This document shows positions 7,729 to 16,552 of a DNA stretch of 52,007 nucleotides, piece after piece; position 1 is the stretch's first letter; each line of letters starts with the position of its first letter. The DNA is from Rhodospirillales bacterium (GTDB taxonomy: Bacteria; Pseudomonadota; Alphaproteobacteria; Rhodospirillales; JANQFP01): positions 1 to 52,007 of the forward strand of contig JANQFP010000126.1 of assembly GCA_028277795.1 (NCBI GenBank). The letters run 5' to 3'. The notes under the pieces were generated by a model. It saw only the letters and a list, made by a program, of their open reading frames with translations. It did no database searches and was not told where the DNA came from. Made by a program: the position numbers and the translations under genes.

Positions 7729-8622
7729 CTACGCCTGCTTGGCTTCGACGACGCCGCGGCGGATCTCGCGGGTGCGGGTGAACAGGTCGTAGAGCTTGTC
7801 CCCCTCGCCCCAGCGGATGGCCCTCTGCAGGGCCGTCAGGTCCTCGCTGAAGCGGCCCAGCATCTCGAGGACGGCGTCCTTGTTGTTGAGGAACACGTCG
7901 CGCCACATGACCGGGTCCGACGCCGCGATGCGGGTGAAGTCGCGGAAGCCGCCGGCCGAGTACTTGAACACCTCCGCCTTGAGGTGATCGGAGAGGTCGG
8001 TGGCGGTACCGACGATGGTGTAGGCGATCAGGTGCGGCAGGTGCGACGTGATGGCCAGGACCATGTCGTGATGGGCCGCGTCCATGACGTCGACCATCAT
8101 GCCGGCCCGCCGCCACAGCTCGACCATCCGCTCGACCGCGTCCGGATCGGTGCCCGGCGGCGGCGTCAGGATGCACCAGCGGCCGTCGAACAGCTCGGCG
8201 AAGCCGGCCTCCGGGCCCGAATGCTCGGTGCCGGCCACCGGATGGCCGGGCACCAGGTGCACGCCGTCCGGCATGTGGGGCGCCAGGTCGCGGACCACCG
8301 CCTGCTTGACGGACCCCACGTCGGTGACGATGCAGCCCTCCTTGAGGGCCGGCCCCATGTCGGCGGCGATGTCGGCGTAGGTGCCCAGCGGCGAGCACAC
8401 GACCACCAGGTCGGCGCCGTCGACCACGGTCCGGCTGTCCAGGGTGACGCTGTCGGCCAAGCCCAGCTCCGTCGCCTTGTCCAAGGTCGCGCGGGTACGC
8501 GACGACACGGCGATATGCCCGGCCAGGCCGTCGCGGCGCATGACCCTGGCCAGGGAGGAGCCGATGAGGCCGATGCCGATCAGGGCCACGCGGCCGAACA
8601 GGGGCCCGTCGCCGGAGCTCAC
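7729..8622 (-). CDS. tyrC: Prephenate/arogenate dehydrogenase family protein
   Basis: NAD(P)-dependent oxidative decarboxylation of prephenate or arogenate, for tyrosine synthesis. A Rossmann glycine motif ALIGIGLIGSSLA lies at residues 12-24. VVCSPL (about 75), VTDVGSVKQAV (about 98) and the HPVAGTEHSGPEAG block with the conserved catalytic His (about 125) follow. The later AAHHDMVLAITSHLPHLIAY helix is also typical. The GTG start overlaps the hisC stop (GTGA), so it is the third gene of a tightly coupled operon. Substrate preference (prephenate or arogenate) cannot be settled here. Confidence 0.92.
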   Translation of the reverse strand: MSSGDGPLFGRVALIGIGLIGSSLARVMRRDGLAGHIAVSSRTRATLDKATELGLADSVTLDSRTVVDGADLVVVCSPLGTYADIAADMGPALKEGCIVTDVGSVKQAVVRDLAPHMPDGVHLVPGHPVAGTEHSGPEAGFAELFDGRWCILTPPPGTDPDAVERMVELWRRAGMMVDVMDAAHHDMVLAITSHLPHLIAYTIVGTATDLSDHLKAEVFKYSAGGFRDFTRIAASDPVMWRDVFLNNKDAVLEMLGRFSEDLTALQRAIRWGEGDKLYDLFTRTREIRRGVVEAKQA

Positions 8623-9707
8623 GCCGTGAATTCCCGCACCGCCTCGACGAAGGCGCGCATTTCGTCCTCCAGGCCGACGGTGACCCGGAGCGCGTCGGGC
8701 AGGCCGTAGCCGCCCATGCGCCGGGCGATGATGCCGCGGCTCTTGAGGAACTCGTCGGCGGCGCCGGCGTCGCGCCCGCCGTTGGCGGGAAAGCGCACCA
8801 GCAGGAAATTGCCGACGCTGGGCGGCACCTCCAGGCCCAGCTCCCGCACCTGCTCGATGGTCCAGGCCAGCCAGGTGTCGTTGTGGGCCCGCGACTGCTC
8901 GGTGAAGGCGGTGTCGGACAGTGCCGCCAAGCCCGCCGCCTGGGCCGGCGCCGACACGTTGAAGGGGTTGCGCACCCGGTTGAGCACGTCGGCGATGACC
9001 GGCGGGCAATAGGCCCAGCCCAAGCGCGCGCCGCCCAGCGCGTAGATCTTGGAGAACGTCCGGGTCATCACCACGTTGTCGCCGGCGTCCACCAGATGGG
9101 TACCGGGGGCATAGTCGTCGCGGTCGATGAACTCGGCGTAGGCGGCGTCGATAACCATCAACACCTGGTCCGGCAGACCGGCCCGCAGGCGGTCCAACTC
9201 GGCCCGCGGCAGGTAGGTGCCGGTGGGATTGTTGGGGTTGGCCAGGAACAGGATGCGGGTCCGCTCCGTGACGTGCGCGAGCAACTGGTCCACGTCCGCC
9301 GTCAGGTCGGTCTCGGGCGCCGCTACCGGCGTCGCCCCGGCCGTGCGCGCGGCGATGGGGTACATGAGGAAACCGTGCCGGGTGTACAGCACCTCGTCGC
9401 CCGGCCCCGTGTAGGCGCGGGCCAGCAGGCCGATGATCTCGTCGGAGCCGGCGCCGCACACCATGCGTGCGGCATCCAGGCCGTGGTGGGCGGCCAGCGC
9501 GTGGCGCAGCTCGGTGCAGGCGCCGTCGGGATAACGGTGCAGGTCCGAGGCCAGCCGGCGGTAGGCCTCGACGGCCAAGGGGCTGGGCCCGAGGGCACTC
9601 TCGTTGGACGCCAGCTTGATGACACGCTGGACACCGGGCACCACCGACTCGCCGCCTACATAAGGCGTGATGTCCATGATTCCGGGGCGTGGGACGGGGG
9701 CGGTCAT
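8619..9707 (-). CDS. hisC: Histidinol-phosphate/aromatic aminotransferase (PLP, class I/II)
   Basis: 362-residue HisC-type enzyme. LASNESALGPSP (about residue 31) binds substrate, CGAGSDEIIGLL (about 83) binds PLP phosphate, NPNNPTG (about 153) and DAAYAEF (about 184) contact the cofactor, and the PLP lysine lies in RTFSKIYALGGARLGW (about 216). It sits between chorismate mutase and prephenate dehydrogenase with 4-bp overlaps on both sides. It therefore probably acts mainly on phenylpyruvate/4-hydroxyphenylpyruvate or prephenate, though histidine synthesis cannot be excluded. Confidence 0.92.
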   Translation of the reverse strand: MTAPVPRPGIMDITPYVGGESVVPGVQRVIKLASNESALGPSPLAVEAYRRLASDLHRYPDGACTELRHALAAHHGLDAARMVCGAGSDEIIGLLARAYTGPGDEVLYTRHGFLMYPIAARTAGATPVAAPETDLTADVDQLLAHVTERTRILFLANPNNPTGTYLPRAELDRLRAGLPDQVLMVIDAAYAEFIDRDDYAPGTHLVDAGDNVVMTRTFSKIYALGGARLGWAYCPPVIADVLNRVRNPFNVSAPAQAAGLAALSDTAFTEQSRAHNDTWLAWTIEQVRELGLEVPPSVGNFLLVRFPANGGRDAGAADEFLKSRGIIARRMGGYGLPDALRVTVGLEDEMRAFVEAVREFTA

Positions 9708-10570
9708 CGGTTCAACTCGCCCTCGGTGAAGGGGACGGCATAACCGCCCAGCGGCACCACCCGGTTGACCGGCTTGCCGAGGGCGTCGAGGAAGATGCCG
9801 ATGCGGCCGTCCTCGCCACCGACGTAGTCCTCCACCTCGGCCAGGTAGAGCCACACGCCGGGCTCCAGCGGCTCGTGCCACAGGGCCGAGAAGACGGGGG
9901 GCAGCCCCGCGTCGGCAAGGGCGGCGCCGATCTGGTTGAGGCCGATGCGGCGCTCCGCGTCCACCGCCAGGAACCAGCGGTCGCGGCCGGTGGGTGCCGG
10001 TGCCGCGCCGGCGATGACCAGGGCCTCCGGGCGGGTGCGGCGTTCCCGGCCCGGCCCGGTGAAGGGCAGGCGGGCGATGACCCGGGGCACCTCGGGGCCG
10101 GTGCTGACCAGATGCCGCCACCACGGGTCCTGGTCACCCTGGGTCGGCACCGGCAGGATGCCCACAGTCGCCTCGCCACGGCCCACCGCCTCGATGACCC
10201 GGCGCACCGAGACATGGGGCGTCGCGGGGGTGAACGACCCGTACTGGTCGCGGGCCAGGTCCCGGTAGTCGCAGCCCTCGTCGGGCGCGTACACGGCCAA
10301 CGAGAACGGTCCCTCGAAGGACAGGGTGGCGACGATAATCTCGCGCCACATGCGCACCAGCTCGCGTTTCGGGAAGTGGCCCTGGTGGCGGGCGACCAGC
10401 CGGTAGAGGATCTCCGCCTCGCGCGCCGGGCGGATCTTGACCGCGTCGTTGCGCTTGACGTCCCGGACCCTCTCGACGACCTGGGTGCGTTTCATGATCA
10501 GGTCGTGGATGGCATCGTCGATGGCGTCGATTTCGCGCCGCAGCGCTTCCAATGACTTTTCCGCGCTCAT
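9704..10570 (-). CDS. pheA: Chorismate mutase (AroQ) fused to a prephenate dehydratase-like domain
   Basis: Residues about 5-90 form an AroQ-type chorismate mutase: LEALRREIDAIDDAIHDLI, then RAREAEIL-like helix (IRPAREAEILYRL) and MWREIIVATLSFE. Residues about 95-280 look like a dehydratase-type binding fold (LAVYAPDEG..., VIEAVGRGEATVGILPV) but I do not see the catalytic Thr-Arg-Phe motif, and the C-terminal ESRP regulatory motif is absent. Dehydratase activity is therefore doubtful; the domain may be regulatory. First gene of the hisC-tyrC operon, overlapping hisC by 4 bp. Confidence 0.82.
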   Translation of the reverse strand: MSAEKSLEALRREIDAIDDAIHDLIMKRTQVVERVRDVKRNDAVKIRPAREAEILYRLVARHQGHFPKRELVRMWREIIVATLSFEGPFSLAVYAPDEGCDYRDLARDQYGSFTPATPHVSVRRVIEAVGRGEATVGILPVPTQGDQDPWWRHLVSTGPEVPRVIARLPFTGPGRERRTRPEALVIAGAAPAPTGRDRWFLAVDAERRIGLNQIGAALADAGLPPVFSALWHEPLEPGVWLYLAEVEDYVGGEDGRIGIFLDALGKPVNRVVPLGGYAVPFTEGELNR

Positions 10571-10680
10571 GGGGGTCCGAGCACCTTAATGTTTACTTGT
10601 CGGTCGGCCGGGGGTTCGCGTTCGGCACTGCCAGGGCGGCATAGTGATACTGGGATGGTCCGCCAAAATCAAAGAAAACG

Positions 10681-10709
10681 TTGACACTCCCAGGCCCGGT
10701 TCATAGCAA
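10681..10709 (+). promoter_or_regulatory. Candidate sigma70 promoter for metX
   Basis: A perfect TTGACA (10681-10686) is followed after 17 bp by TAGCAA (10704-10709), a poor -10. It lies 44 bp before the metX ATG in the divergent gap. I looked for a SAM-type riboswitch in 10571-10752 and saw none I recognise. Confidence 0.35.
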
Positions 10710-10752
10710 TTGCCCCTTTCCACAAGCCGCCGCACGGGGCCGGGACGCGGGC

Positions 10753-11934
10753 ATGACTCCGACGCAACCCCATATCGCCAGCTCGCCCAACGGCCGGCAG
10801 TTGCCGGGCCATCGGGTGATGCTGGGCCGGGAGCGACCGCTGCGGCTCGATTGCGGCGTCGAGTTGGCCGATTTCCCGGTCGCGTACCAGACCTATGGCC
10901 GCCTCAATGCCGAGCGCTCCAACGCGATCCTGGTCTGCCACGCCCTCACCGGCGACCAGTTCGTCGCCGAGCCCCATCCGGTGACCGGCGGTCCGGGCTG
11001 GTGGGACCTCATGGTCGGTCCGGGCAAGCCCCTGGATACCGACCGCTTCTTCGTCCTCTGCGCCAACATCCTGGGCGGCTGCATGGGCACCGCCGGCCCG
11101 CGGGAGGACGATCCGGCGACGGGCCGCCCGTGGGGCCTCCACTTCCCGGTCATCACCATCGCCGACATGGTGCGGGCCCAGGCCATGCTTCTCGACCACC
11201 TGGGCATCGAGCAGGTGTTCATGGTCATCGGCGGGTCCATGGGCGGCATGCAGGTGCTGGACTTGGCGGCCACCTACCCCCACCGGGTGTTCGCCGCCGT
11301 CCCCATCGCCGCCGCGGCCCACCACTCGGCGCAGAACATCGCCTTCCACGAGGTCGGCCGCCAGGCCATCATGGCCGACCCCGACTGGTGCGGCGGCGAC
11401 TACCTGAGCGAGGGGCGCCACCCCCATCGCGGCCTCGCCGTGGCCCGCATGGCGGCCCACATCACCTATCTGTCGGAAGGAGCCTTGCACCGCAAGTTCG
11501 GCCGCCGCCTGCAGGACCGCGACGTGGTCACGTTCGGCTTCGATGCCGACTTCCAGGTGGAGAGCTACCTGCGCCACCAGGGGCATGCCTTCGTCCAGCG
11601 GTTCGACGCCAACTCGTACCTCTACATCACCCGCGCCATGGACTACTTCGACATGGCCGCCGCCTACGGCGGCGTCCTGGCTGACGCCTTCCGCGACACG
11701 CCGGTGCGGTTCTGCGTCATCTCGTTCACCAGCGACTGGCTGTACCCGACGGCGGAAAGCCGCCAGATCGTCCACGCGCTGAACGCGGTCGCCGCCAACG
11801 TCAGCTTTGCCGAGATCGTCTCCGATTCCGGCCACGACGCCTTCCTGCTCGACGAGCCCGAGTTCCATCGGGTGCTGCGCGGCTTCATCAACGGGGCGGC
11901 AGAGCACCGGGGACTGCCCCGGGCGGCCTCGTAG
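10753..11934 (+). CDS. metX: Homoserine O-acetyltransferase
   Basis: Alpha/beta-hydrolase-fold enzyme that acetylates L-homoserine at the entry to methionine synthesis. It shows [25 protein letters not shown] (split here as VCHALTGDQ, about residue 62), the nucleophile elbow GGSMGGMQ (about 158), and the acid and base in TSDWLYP (about 318) and [11 protein letters not shown] (about 353). ATG 10753 aligns with the usual MetX N-terminus. It is followed after 12 bp by metW, the classic metXW pair. Confidence 0.95.
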   Translation: MTPTQPHIASSPNGRQLPGHRVMLGRERPLRLDCGVELADFPVAYQTYGRLNAERSNAILVCHALTGDQFVAEPHPVTGGPGWWDLMVGPGKPLDTDRFFVLCANILGGCMGTAGPREDDPATGRPWGLHFPVITIADMVRAQAMLLDHLGIEQVFMVIGGSMGGMQVLDLAATYPHRVFAAVPIAAAAHHSAQNIAFHEVGRQAIMADPDWCGGDYLSEGRHPHRGLAVARMAAHITYLSEGALHRKFGRRLQDRDVVTFGFDADFQVESYLRHQGHAFVQRFDANSYLYITRAMDYFDMAAAYGGVLADAFRDTPVRFCVISFTSDWLYPTAESRQIVHALNAVAANVSFAEIVSDSGHDAFLLDEPEFHRVLRGFINGAAEHRGLPRAAS

Positions 11935-11946
11935 GGAACCCCGGCC

Positions 11947-12570
11947 ATGGCGGCCGATGCCCGGCGCAAGGACATCCGCGTCGATCTGCAGATCATCGCC
12001 GACATGATCGAGCCCGGGTCACGGGTCCTCGACGTCGGCTGTGCGGACGGAGCGCTGCTGGATTACCTGGTCCACTTCAAGCAGGTGGACGGCCGGGGCA
12101 TCGAGCTGACCTGGGAGGGGGTCAACGCCTGCGTCGGCTCCGGCCTGTCGGTCATCCAGGGCGACGCCGACACCGACCTCAAGGACTACCCGGACCAGGC
12201 CTTCGACTACGTGGTGTTGAGCCAGACCCTGCAGACCATGCATGCCCCGCGGACGGCGGTGGAGGAACTGCTGCGCATCGGGCGGCGGGCCATCGTGTCG
12301 TTCCCCAACTTCGCTCACTGGCGGCTGCGGCTCTACCTGCTGCTGCACGGCCGCATGCCGATGAGCGAGACCCTGCCCTACCAGTGGTACGACACGCCCA
12401 ACATCCACTTCTGCACAATCAAGGATTTCGTGGCCCTGTGCGAGGAGGTGGGCATCACCATCGAGCGCAGCATCTCGCTGGATCACAACGGCACCCAGCG
12501 GCGCATCCGCACGGCCCTGTTCTCCGCCAACCTGTTCGGCGAGCAGGCGGTTTTCCTGCTTCGCCGCTGA
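11947..12570 (+). CDS. metW: Methionine biosynthesis protein MetW
   Basis: 207-residue class I methyltransferase-like protein. SAM motif RVLDVGCADGALLDYL (about residues 26-41), GIELTWEGVNACV, DYVVLSQTLQTM (about 90) and VSFPNFAHWRLRLYLLLHGRMP (split by nature at about 119) are diagnostic for MetW. It works with MetX in methionine synthesis; the precise reaction is unclear. Same operon as metX, and 12 bp from the convergent methyltransferase. Confidence 0.95.
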   Translation: MAADARRKDIRVDLQIIADMIEPGSRVLDVGCADGALLDYLVHFKQVDGRGIELTWEGVNACVGSGLSVIQGDADTDLKDYPDQAFDYVVLSQTLQTMHAPRTAVEELLRIGRRAIVSFPNFAHWRLRLYLLLHGRMPMSETLPYQWYDTPNIHFCTIKDFVALCEEVGITIERSISLDHNGTQRRIRTALFSANLFGEQAVFLLRR

Positions 12571-12582
12571 AAGAACGCCCAA

Positions 12583-13311
12583 TCATCGCACCGATGCCCC
12601 CGGGTTGCGGTGGGCGAGGGGGATGTAGGCGGCCTCCGCCGCGGCCTCCGTTTGGCCGGCATAGAGCTGCTTGGTGGCCTCGATCATGATCACCCCGGCG
12701 AAGGTGGTGAACCAGCGCAGCCCCAACTCCTCCCACGCCCCCGCCGACGACAGGATCATCCGCGAGCGCACCGGCGGCACGTACAGCGCGGAATGGGACT
12801 CGAGCGGCGTGAACATGAGCTCGCGCAGGCTCCGTGAGAGCTGTCCTTCGGTGTACGGCTGGCCATGGCCGAACGGGGTCCGCTCGAAGTGGGCCCACAT
12901 GCCGCGCCTATTGGGGACCACCACCATCAGGCGGCCGCCGCCGGCCAGCACCCGCCACACCTCGCGCATCATGGGCCGCACCCGCTCGCTGCGTTCGAAG
13001 GCGTGCACCAGAAGCACCCGGTCCATGGACAGATCGGGGAAGGGCAGGTTCTGCTCTTCGGTCAACGTGGTTAGCCGGCGACCGTCGGCCGGCCACGCCA
13101 ACACGCCCTGGGAGGACGGCATGGCCGCGAGCACCCGCTCCGCCTCGCCCCGGAACGAGCGGAGAAAGGGGGTGGCGTAGCCGAGGCCGAGGACGGCCAT
13201 GCCGTGCACGTCGGACCAGGCCGAGCGGAGTTGGCGCGCGATCATGCGGCGCGCCACCCGGCCCAGGCTGCTGACGTAGAAATCCCTGAGATCGACCACG
13301 TCGTTCCACAT
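12583..13311 (-). CDS. Class I SAM-dependent methyltransferase, gloB-adjacent type
   Basis: 242 residues with a degenerate Rossmann start (VLGLGYATPFL, about residue 40), DRVLLVHAFERSE (about 97) and MMREVWRVLAGGGRLMVVVPN (about 115). The nucleotide loop is GLGYAT rather than GxGxG, but the later motifs are typical of methyltransferase type 11. Start ATG 13311. This gene is divergent from gloB, an arrangement I recall from other alphaproteobacteria. Substrate unknown. Confidence 0.8.
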   Translation of the reverse strand: MWNDVVDLRDFYVSSLGRVARRMIARQLRSAWSDVHGMAVLGLGYATPFLRSFRGEAERVLAAMPSSQGVLAWPADGRRLTTLTEEQNLPFPDLSMDRVLLVHAFERSERVRPMMREVWRVLAGGGRLMVVVPNRRGMWAHFERTPFGHGQPYTEGQLSRSLRELMFTPLESHSALYVPPVRSRMILSSAGAWEELGLRWFTTFAGVIMIEATKQLYAGQTEAAAEAAYIPLAHRNPGASVR

Positions 13312-13380
13312 GGCGGCGACTGTAGCCCAGGGCGGGGCGGCAGTGGTAGTGTACGGCGCCCGACCGCGAGGACTCGGCCC

Positions 13381-14151
13381 ATGGCGCCCCTGGACATCCA
13401 CCAGATCCCGGTGCTGACGGACAACTACGTCTATCTCGCCCGCGACCCGGCCGGCGGCGCCTGCGCCGCCGTGGACCCGGCGGTGGCGGCGCCGGTGCTG
13501 GCGGCCCTGGATCGCCTGGGCTGGCGCCTCACCCACGTGCTCAACACCCACCACCATGGCGACCACGTGGGCGGCAACCTGGAGCTCAAGAAGGCCACCG
13601 GCTGCACCATCGTCGGCGGCCGCAGCGACGCCGGGCGCATCCCCGGCATCGACGTCGCCGTGAGCGGCGGCGACATCGTCGAGCTGGGGACCCATACGGC
13701 CCAGGTCCTGGACGTCCCCGGCCACACCCGGGGCCACATCGCCTACTGGTTCGCCGACTCGTTCGCCCTGTTCTGCGGCGACACCCTGTTCTCGCTGGGC
13801 TGCGGGCGGCTGTTCGAGGGGACGGCCGGACAGATGTGGTCGAGCCTGAGAAAGCTGCGGGCGCTGCCCGATGACGCCCGGGTCTACTGCGCCCACGAGT
13901 ACACCAACGCCAACGCCGATTTCGCCCTCACCGTGGAGCCCGACAACCCCGACCTCCAGGCGCGGGCCGACGAGGTCCTGGCCCTGCGCGAGGCCGGCAA
14001 GCCGACGGTGCCGTCGACCATGGCCATGGAGCGCGCCGCCAACCCGTTCCTGCGGGCCGACGACCCGGCCCTGCAGTCTGCCGCCGGCCTGGCCGGCCGT
14101 GACGCGGTGTCCGTGTTCGCGGAAATCCGCAGCCGCAAGGACCGCTTTTGA
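13381..14151 (+). CDS. gloB: Hydroxyacylglutathione hydrolase (glyoxalase II)
   Basis: Metallo-beta-lactamase fold enzyme that hydrolyses S-D-lactoylglutathione in methylglyoxal detoxification. The metal-site motif THHHGDHVGG lies at residues 55-64, further ligands are in VPGHTRGHI (about 112) and FCGDTLFSLGCGRLFEG (about 132), and the C-terminal substrate part contains CAHEYTNANADFAL (about 170). Full length at 256 residues. It precedes a glutathione S-transferase, consistent with a glutathione-linked detoxification stretch. Confidence 0.96.
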   Translation: MAPLDIHQIPVLTDNYVYLARDPAGGACAAVDPAVAAPVLAALDRLGWRLTHVLNTHHHGDHVGGNLELKKATGCTIVGGRSDAGRIPGIDVAVSGGDIVELGTHTAQVLDVPGHTRGHIAYWFADSFALFCGDTLFSLGCGRLFEGTAGQMWSSLRKLRALPDDARVYCAHEYTNANADFALTVEPDNPDLQARADEVLALREAGKPTVPSTMAMERAANPFLRADDPALQSAAGLAGRDAVSVFAEIRSRKDRF

Positions 14152-14205
14152 GCACCGGCCGCCGCCGTGACCCAAGGCGGCCGGGACGTTGATCCGGAGG
14201 ATGCC

Positions 14206-14814
14206 ATGAAGCTGCGCTGGTCGCCCACGTCCCCCTATACGCGCAAGGTTACCGTCACCGCCCACGAGACCGGGTTGCACGATCGCATCGAGCGCATTCC
14301 CACCAACGTTTGGGACCCGGCCACCGACATCGGCGAAACCAATCCCCTCGGCCGGATCCCGACCTTGATAACCGATGGCGGGGAAGTGCTTTTCGATTCC
14401 CCGGTCGTGTGCGAATACCTGGACAGCCTGCACGACGGCGCGAAGCTGGTCCCGCCGTCGGGCGGGGCGCGGTGGCAGGCGCTGAAGCTCCAGGCACTGG
14501 GCGACGGCATCGTCGATGCGGCGGTGGCCTGCTTCCTGGAGCGCAAGCGCGCCGACGGCGAACGCTCCGATGCCTGGATCGATCGCCAGAAGACCGCGAT
14601 CGGCCGCGCCGTCGCCTACCTGGAGGACGAGATCGCGGGCTTGAGCGGGGCGGTCACGATCGGCCACATCGCCGTCGGCTGCGCTTTGGGCTATGTGGAT
14701 TTCCGCATCACCGACCTGGACTGGCGCCGAGACCACCCGGCACTGACCGCCTGGTACGACCGTTTCGCGGCGCGGGCTTCGATGGTCGAAACGGTGCCGC
14801 GCGATCCCACCTAG
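14206..14814 (+). CDS. Glutathione S-transferase family protein
   Basis: 202 residues. The N-terminal thioredoxin-like domain starts MKLRWSPTSPYTRKV, with a putative catalytic Ser/Tyr in SPYTRKV, followed by NPLGRIPTL (about 46) and the glutathione-contact motif FDSPVVCEYLDS (about 62). The helical C-terminal domain ends HPALTAWYDRFAARASMVET. ATG 14206 has CGGAGG upstream; the ATG at 14201 is out of frame. It lies 54 bp downstream of gloB, same strand. Confidence 0.9.
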   Translation: MKLRWSPTSPYTRKVTVTAHETGLHDRIERIPTNVWDPATDIGETNPLGRIPTLITDGGEVLFDSPVVCEYLDSLHDGAKLVPPSGGARWQALKLQALGDGIVDAAVACFLERKRADGERSDAWIDRQKTAIGRAVAYLEDEIAGLSGAVTIGHIAVGCALGYVDFRITDLDWRRDHPALTAWYDRFAARASMVETVPRDPT

Positions 14815-14880
14815 GATAGAGGCGCGAACCGGAAACAGGCATCGGTCGGGCGGGCCGACAACCCGAAACGGAAAAGCGGC

Positions 14881-15522
14881 ATGGCACACGTCTTGATAAT
14901 CGGGGCAAGCCGGGGGATCGGGCTCGAAACGGTCAAGCAGGCCCTGATGGCCGGCCATAGGGTGCGGGCCATGGCGCGCTCGGCCGACGCCATTCCCCTC
15001 GACCACGCGGACCTGGAGACGCGGGCGGGCGACGCGCTGGACGCCGAAGCCGTGCGAGAGTCCCTCGACGGCGTGGATGCGGTCGTTCAGGCACTCGGTG
15101 TGGCGGCGGGGCCGGACATGATCCTGAAACCGGTGCGGTTGTTCTCGGACTCGACCGCGATTCTCGTCCCGGCCATGGAAGCGGCCGGGATCAGGCGCCT
15201 GATCTGCCTGACCGGTTTCGGGGCCGGCGACAGCCGCGATCACGGCAACATCCTCTACCTCGTGGCGTTCAACCTGTTCCTGAGACACGCCTACAACGAC
15301 AAGGACGTGCAGGAAATCATCGTCCGGAGGAGCACGCTGGACTGGGTGATCGCACGCCCCGGCATCCTGACCAACGGACCGAAGACCGGTGACTATCGGA
15401 TCCTGGGGGACCCGAGTGAATGGCGGACCGGCTTCATCTCGCGAGCCGACGTGGCCGATTTCCTCGTCCGCCAGATCGACTCCGACGAGTGGCTCCGGAA
15501 GACCCCGGTTCTGATTTCCTAG
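14881..15522 (+). CDS. NAD(P)-binding (SDR/NmrA-like) protein
   Basis: 213 residues with N-terminal Rossmann motif VLIIGASRGIGLETVKQAL (residues 4-22), DAVVQALGVAAG (about 67), a Leu-Thr-Gly-Phe stretch (about 105) and LDWVIARPGILTNGP (about 150). This is the atypical SDR layout used for NADPH-linked reductases or redox-sensing proteins. Substrate unknown. Its TAG stop (15520-15522) is also the first triplet of a palindromic repeat element. Confidence 0.82.
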   Translation: MAHVLIIGASRGIGLETVKQALMAGHRVRAMARSADAIPLDHADLETRAGDALDAEAVRESLDGVDAVVQALGVAAGPDMILKPVRLFSDSTAILVPAMEAAGIRRLICLTGFGAGDSRDHGNILYLVAFNLFLRHAYNDKDVQEIIVRRSTLDWVIARPGILTNGPKTGDYRILGDPSEWRTGFISRADVADFLVRQIDSDEWLRKTPVLIS

Positions 15523-15570
15523 AACAAGCAGAACTGATCAATCGATTCCGTTTGATCAGATATTGCTTTG
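15520..15570. repeat. TAGAGCA-type palindromic element, copy C (single hairpin, reverse orientation)
   Basis: 51 bp matching the reverse complement of the first hairpin of the copies at 41333 and 45618, at roughly 85 percent by eye. It keeps the nested TGATC/GATCA palindrome around GATTCCG and degenerate TAGAACA/TGCTTTG ends. It lies exactly between two converging genes, supplies the TAG of the upstream gene and the last codons and stop of the DMT gene on the other strand. Confidence 0.75.
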
Positions 15571-16464
15571 AGGCCGCGCGCCCATCAGGCCGCGGGCGGC
15601 CAACGCGGCACCGCCGACGATGAGGGCGCAGGCCGCCGCCACCACCCAGGTGGCCTGTCCCTGACCGAAGACGATGAGCAGAACCGTGGACAGCAAGGGC
15701 GCCGCGTAGGCCGACGCGCCGAGCACCCGGATGTCGCCGTGCTTGACCCCGACGTCCCAGGCGAAGAAGGCGGCGCCGACCGGCCCCAGGCCCAGGCCCA
15801 GCACGGCCAGCCACTGGCCCCCCTGCGGCCACACCGTGGGCTCGACGGCCAGGTGGCAAAGCGCCGCGAGCACCGCCGTGACCCCGCAGAACCCGCCCAC
15901 GGCGTCGGTCGGCACATGGGCGAAGCGCCGGCTCAGCACCGAATAGGTCGACCAGGTGAGGGCGCAGGCCAGGGCCATCGCGTAGCCCAAGGCGTAATCG
16001 GCCCGGAAGGCAACCCGGCCGCCGTCGGTGACCAGCAGCACCGTGCCGGCAAAGCCGGCCACCGCGCCGGCCAGGTGCCACCAGCGCAGCCCCTCGCCCG
16101 GCAGCAGCGCCGAGAACAGCACGATCAGCAGCGGCCATAGGTACGCGATCAGGCTGGCCTCGACCGGCGGCGCATTGCTCAGCGCCACGAAGTAGAAGAA
16201 GTGGTAGCCGAACAGGCCGCCCACTCCGAGCAGCCACGCGGGCCATGGCCAGCGCAGGTGTTGCCCGATGGGCTCGCCGGCCACCAGCCACTTCAGGAGC
16301 GCCAGGGCGAAGGCGACGGTGAATGCCATGGCCACAAGCTGGAACGGCGGCACCCCGGCGGTCCGGGTGGTGAGCAGCGCCAGGGTCGCCCACATGAGCA
16401 CCGCCGAGAACCCGATCAGGGTGGCGCGTCCACGGTGATGCGTCCGTGTCATGCCAGGACCCAT
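15556..16464 (-). CDS. DMT-superfamily (EamA/YddG-like) exporter
   Basis: About ten membrane helices in two EamA repeats. ATLIGFSAVLMWATLALLT near the N-terminus, HFFYFVALSNAPPVEASLIAY (central, about 95) and VLGASAYAAPLLSTVLLIVF (about 255) resemble aromatic amino acid exporters of the YddG group; substrate is inferred only from that resemblance. ATG 16464 is chosen because AGGGGG, the outer part of a terminator arm, sits 6-7 nt upstream; ATG 16452 is an alternative. The last codons, reading QSNI-stop, are inside a repeat element. Confidence 0.85.
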   Translation of the reverse strand: MGPGMTRTHHRGRATLIGFSAVLMWATLALLTTRTAGVPPFQLVAMAFTVAFALALLKWLVAGEPIGQHLRWPWPAWLLGVGGLFGYHFFYFVALSNAPPVEASLIAYLWPLLIVLFSALLPGEGLRWWHLAGAVAGFAGTVLLVTDGGRVAFRADYALGYAMALACALTWSTYSVLSRRFAHVPTDAVGGFCGVTAVLAALCHLAVEPTVWPQGGQWLAVLGLGLGPVGAAFFAWDVGVKHGDIRVLGASAYAAPLLSTVLLIVFGQGQATWVVAAACALIVGGAALAARGLMGARPQSNI

Positions 16465-16465
16465 G

Positions 16466-16501
16466 AAAAACCCCCTTATCCCGGGACCAGGGATAAGGGG
16501 G
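16466..16501 (-). terminator. Intrinsic terminator of the 3-hydroxybutyryl-CoA dehydrogenase gene
   Basis: On the minus strand CCCCCTTATCCC pairs with GGGATAAGGGGG across a 7-nt loop and is followed by TTTTT. A 12-bp stem with a U-run is a strong rho-independent terminator. Its 3' arm also contains the likely Shine-Dalgarno of the DMT exporter gene that starts 2 nt after the U-run. Confidence 0.88.
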
Positions 16502-16552
16502 CGAAGGTGATCGCGCAACGGGCGCCGCGGTCGGCGCCCGGCGTGGCTGGCG

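Noticed and set aside
10571..10752. Possible SAM riboswitch before metX
   Set aside because: No SAM-I, SAM-II or SAH-type conserved core was recognisable in the 182-bp gap; only a TTGACA -35 stands out.
12583..15288. Very long open frame of about 900 codons on the minus strand
   Set aside because: Only its last 242 codons are a real methyltransferase. The rest is antisense to gloB, the GST and the SDR-like gene and has the composition of a high-GC shadow frame.
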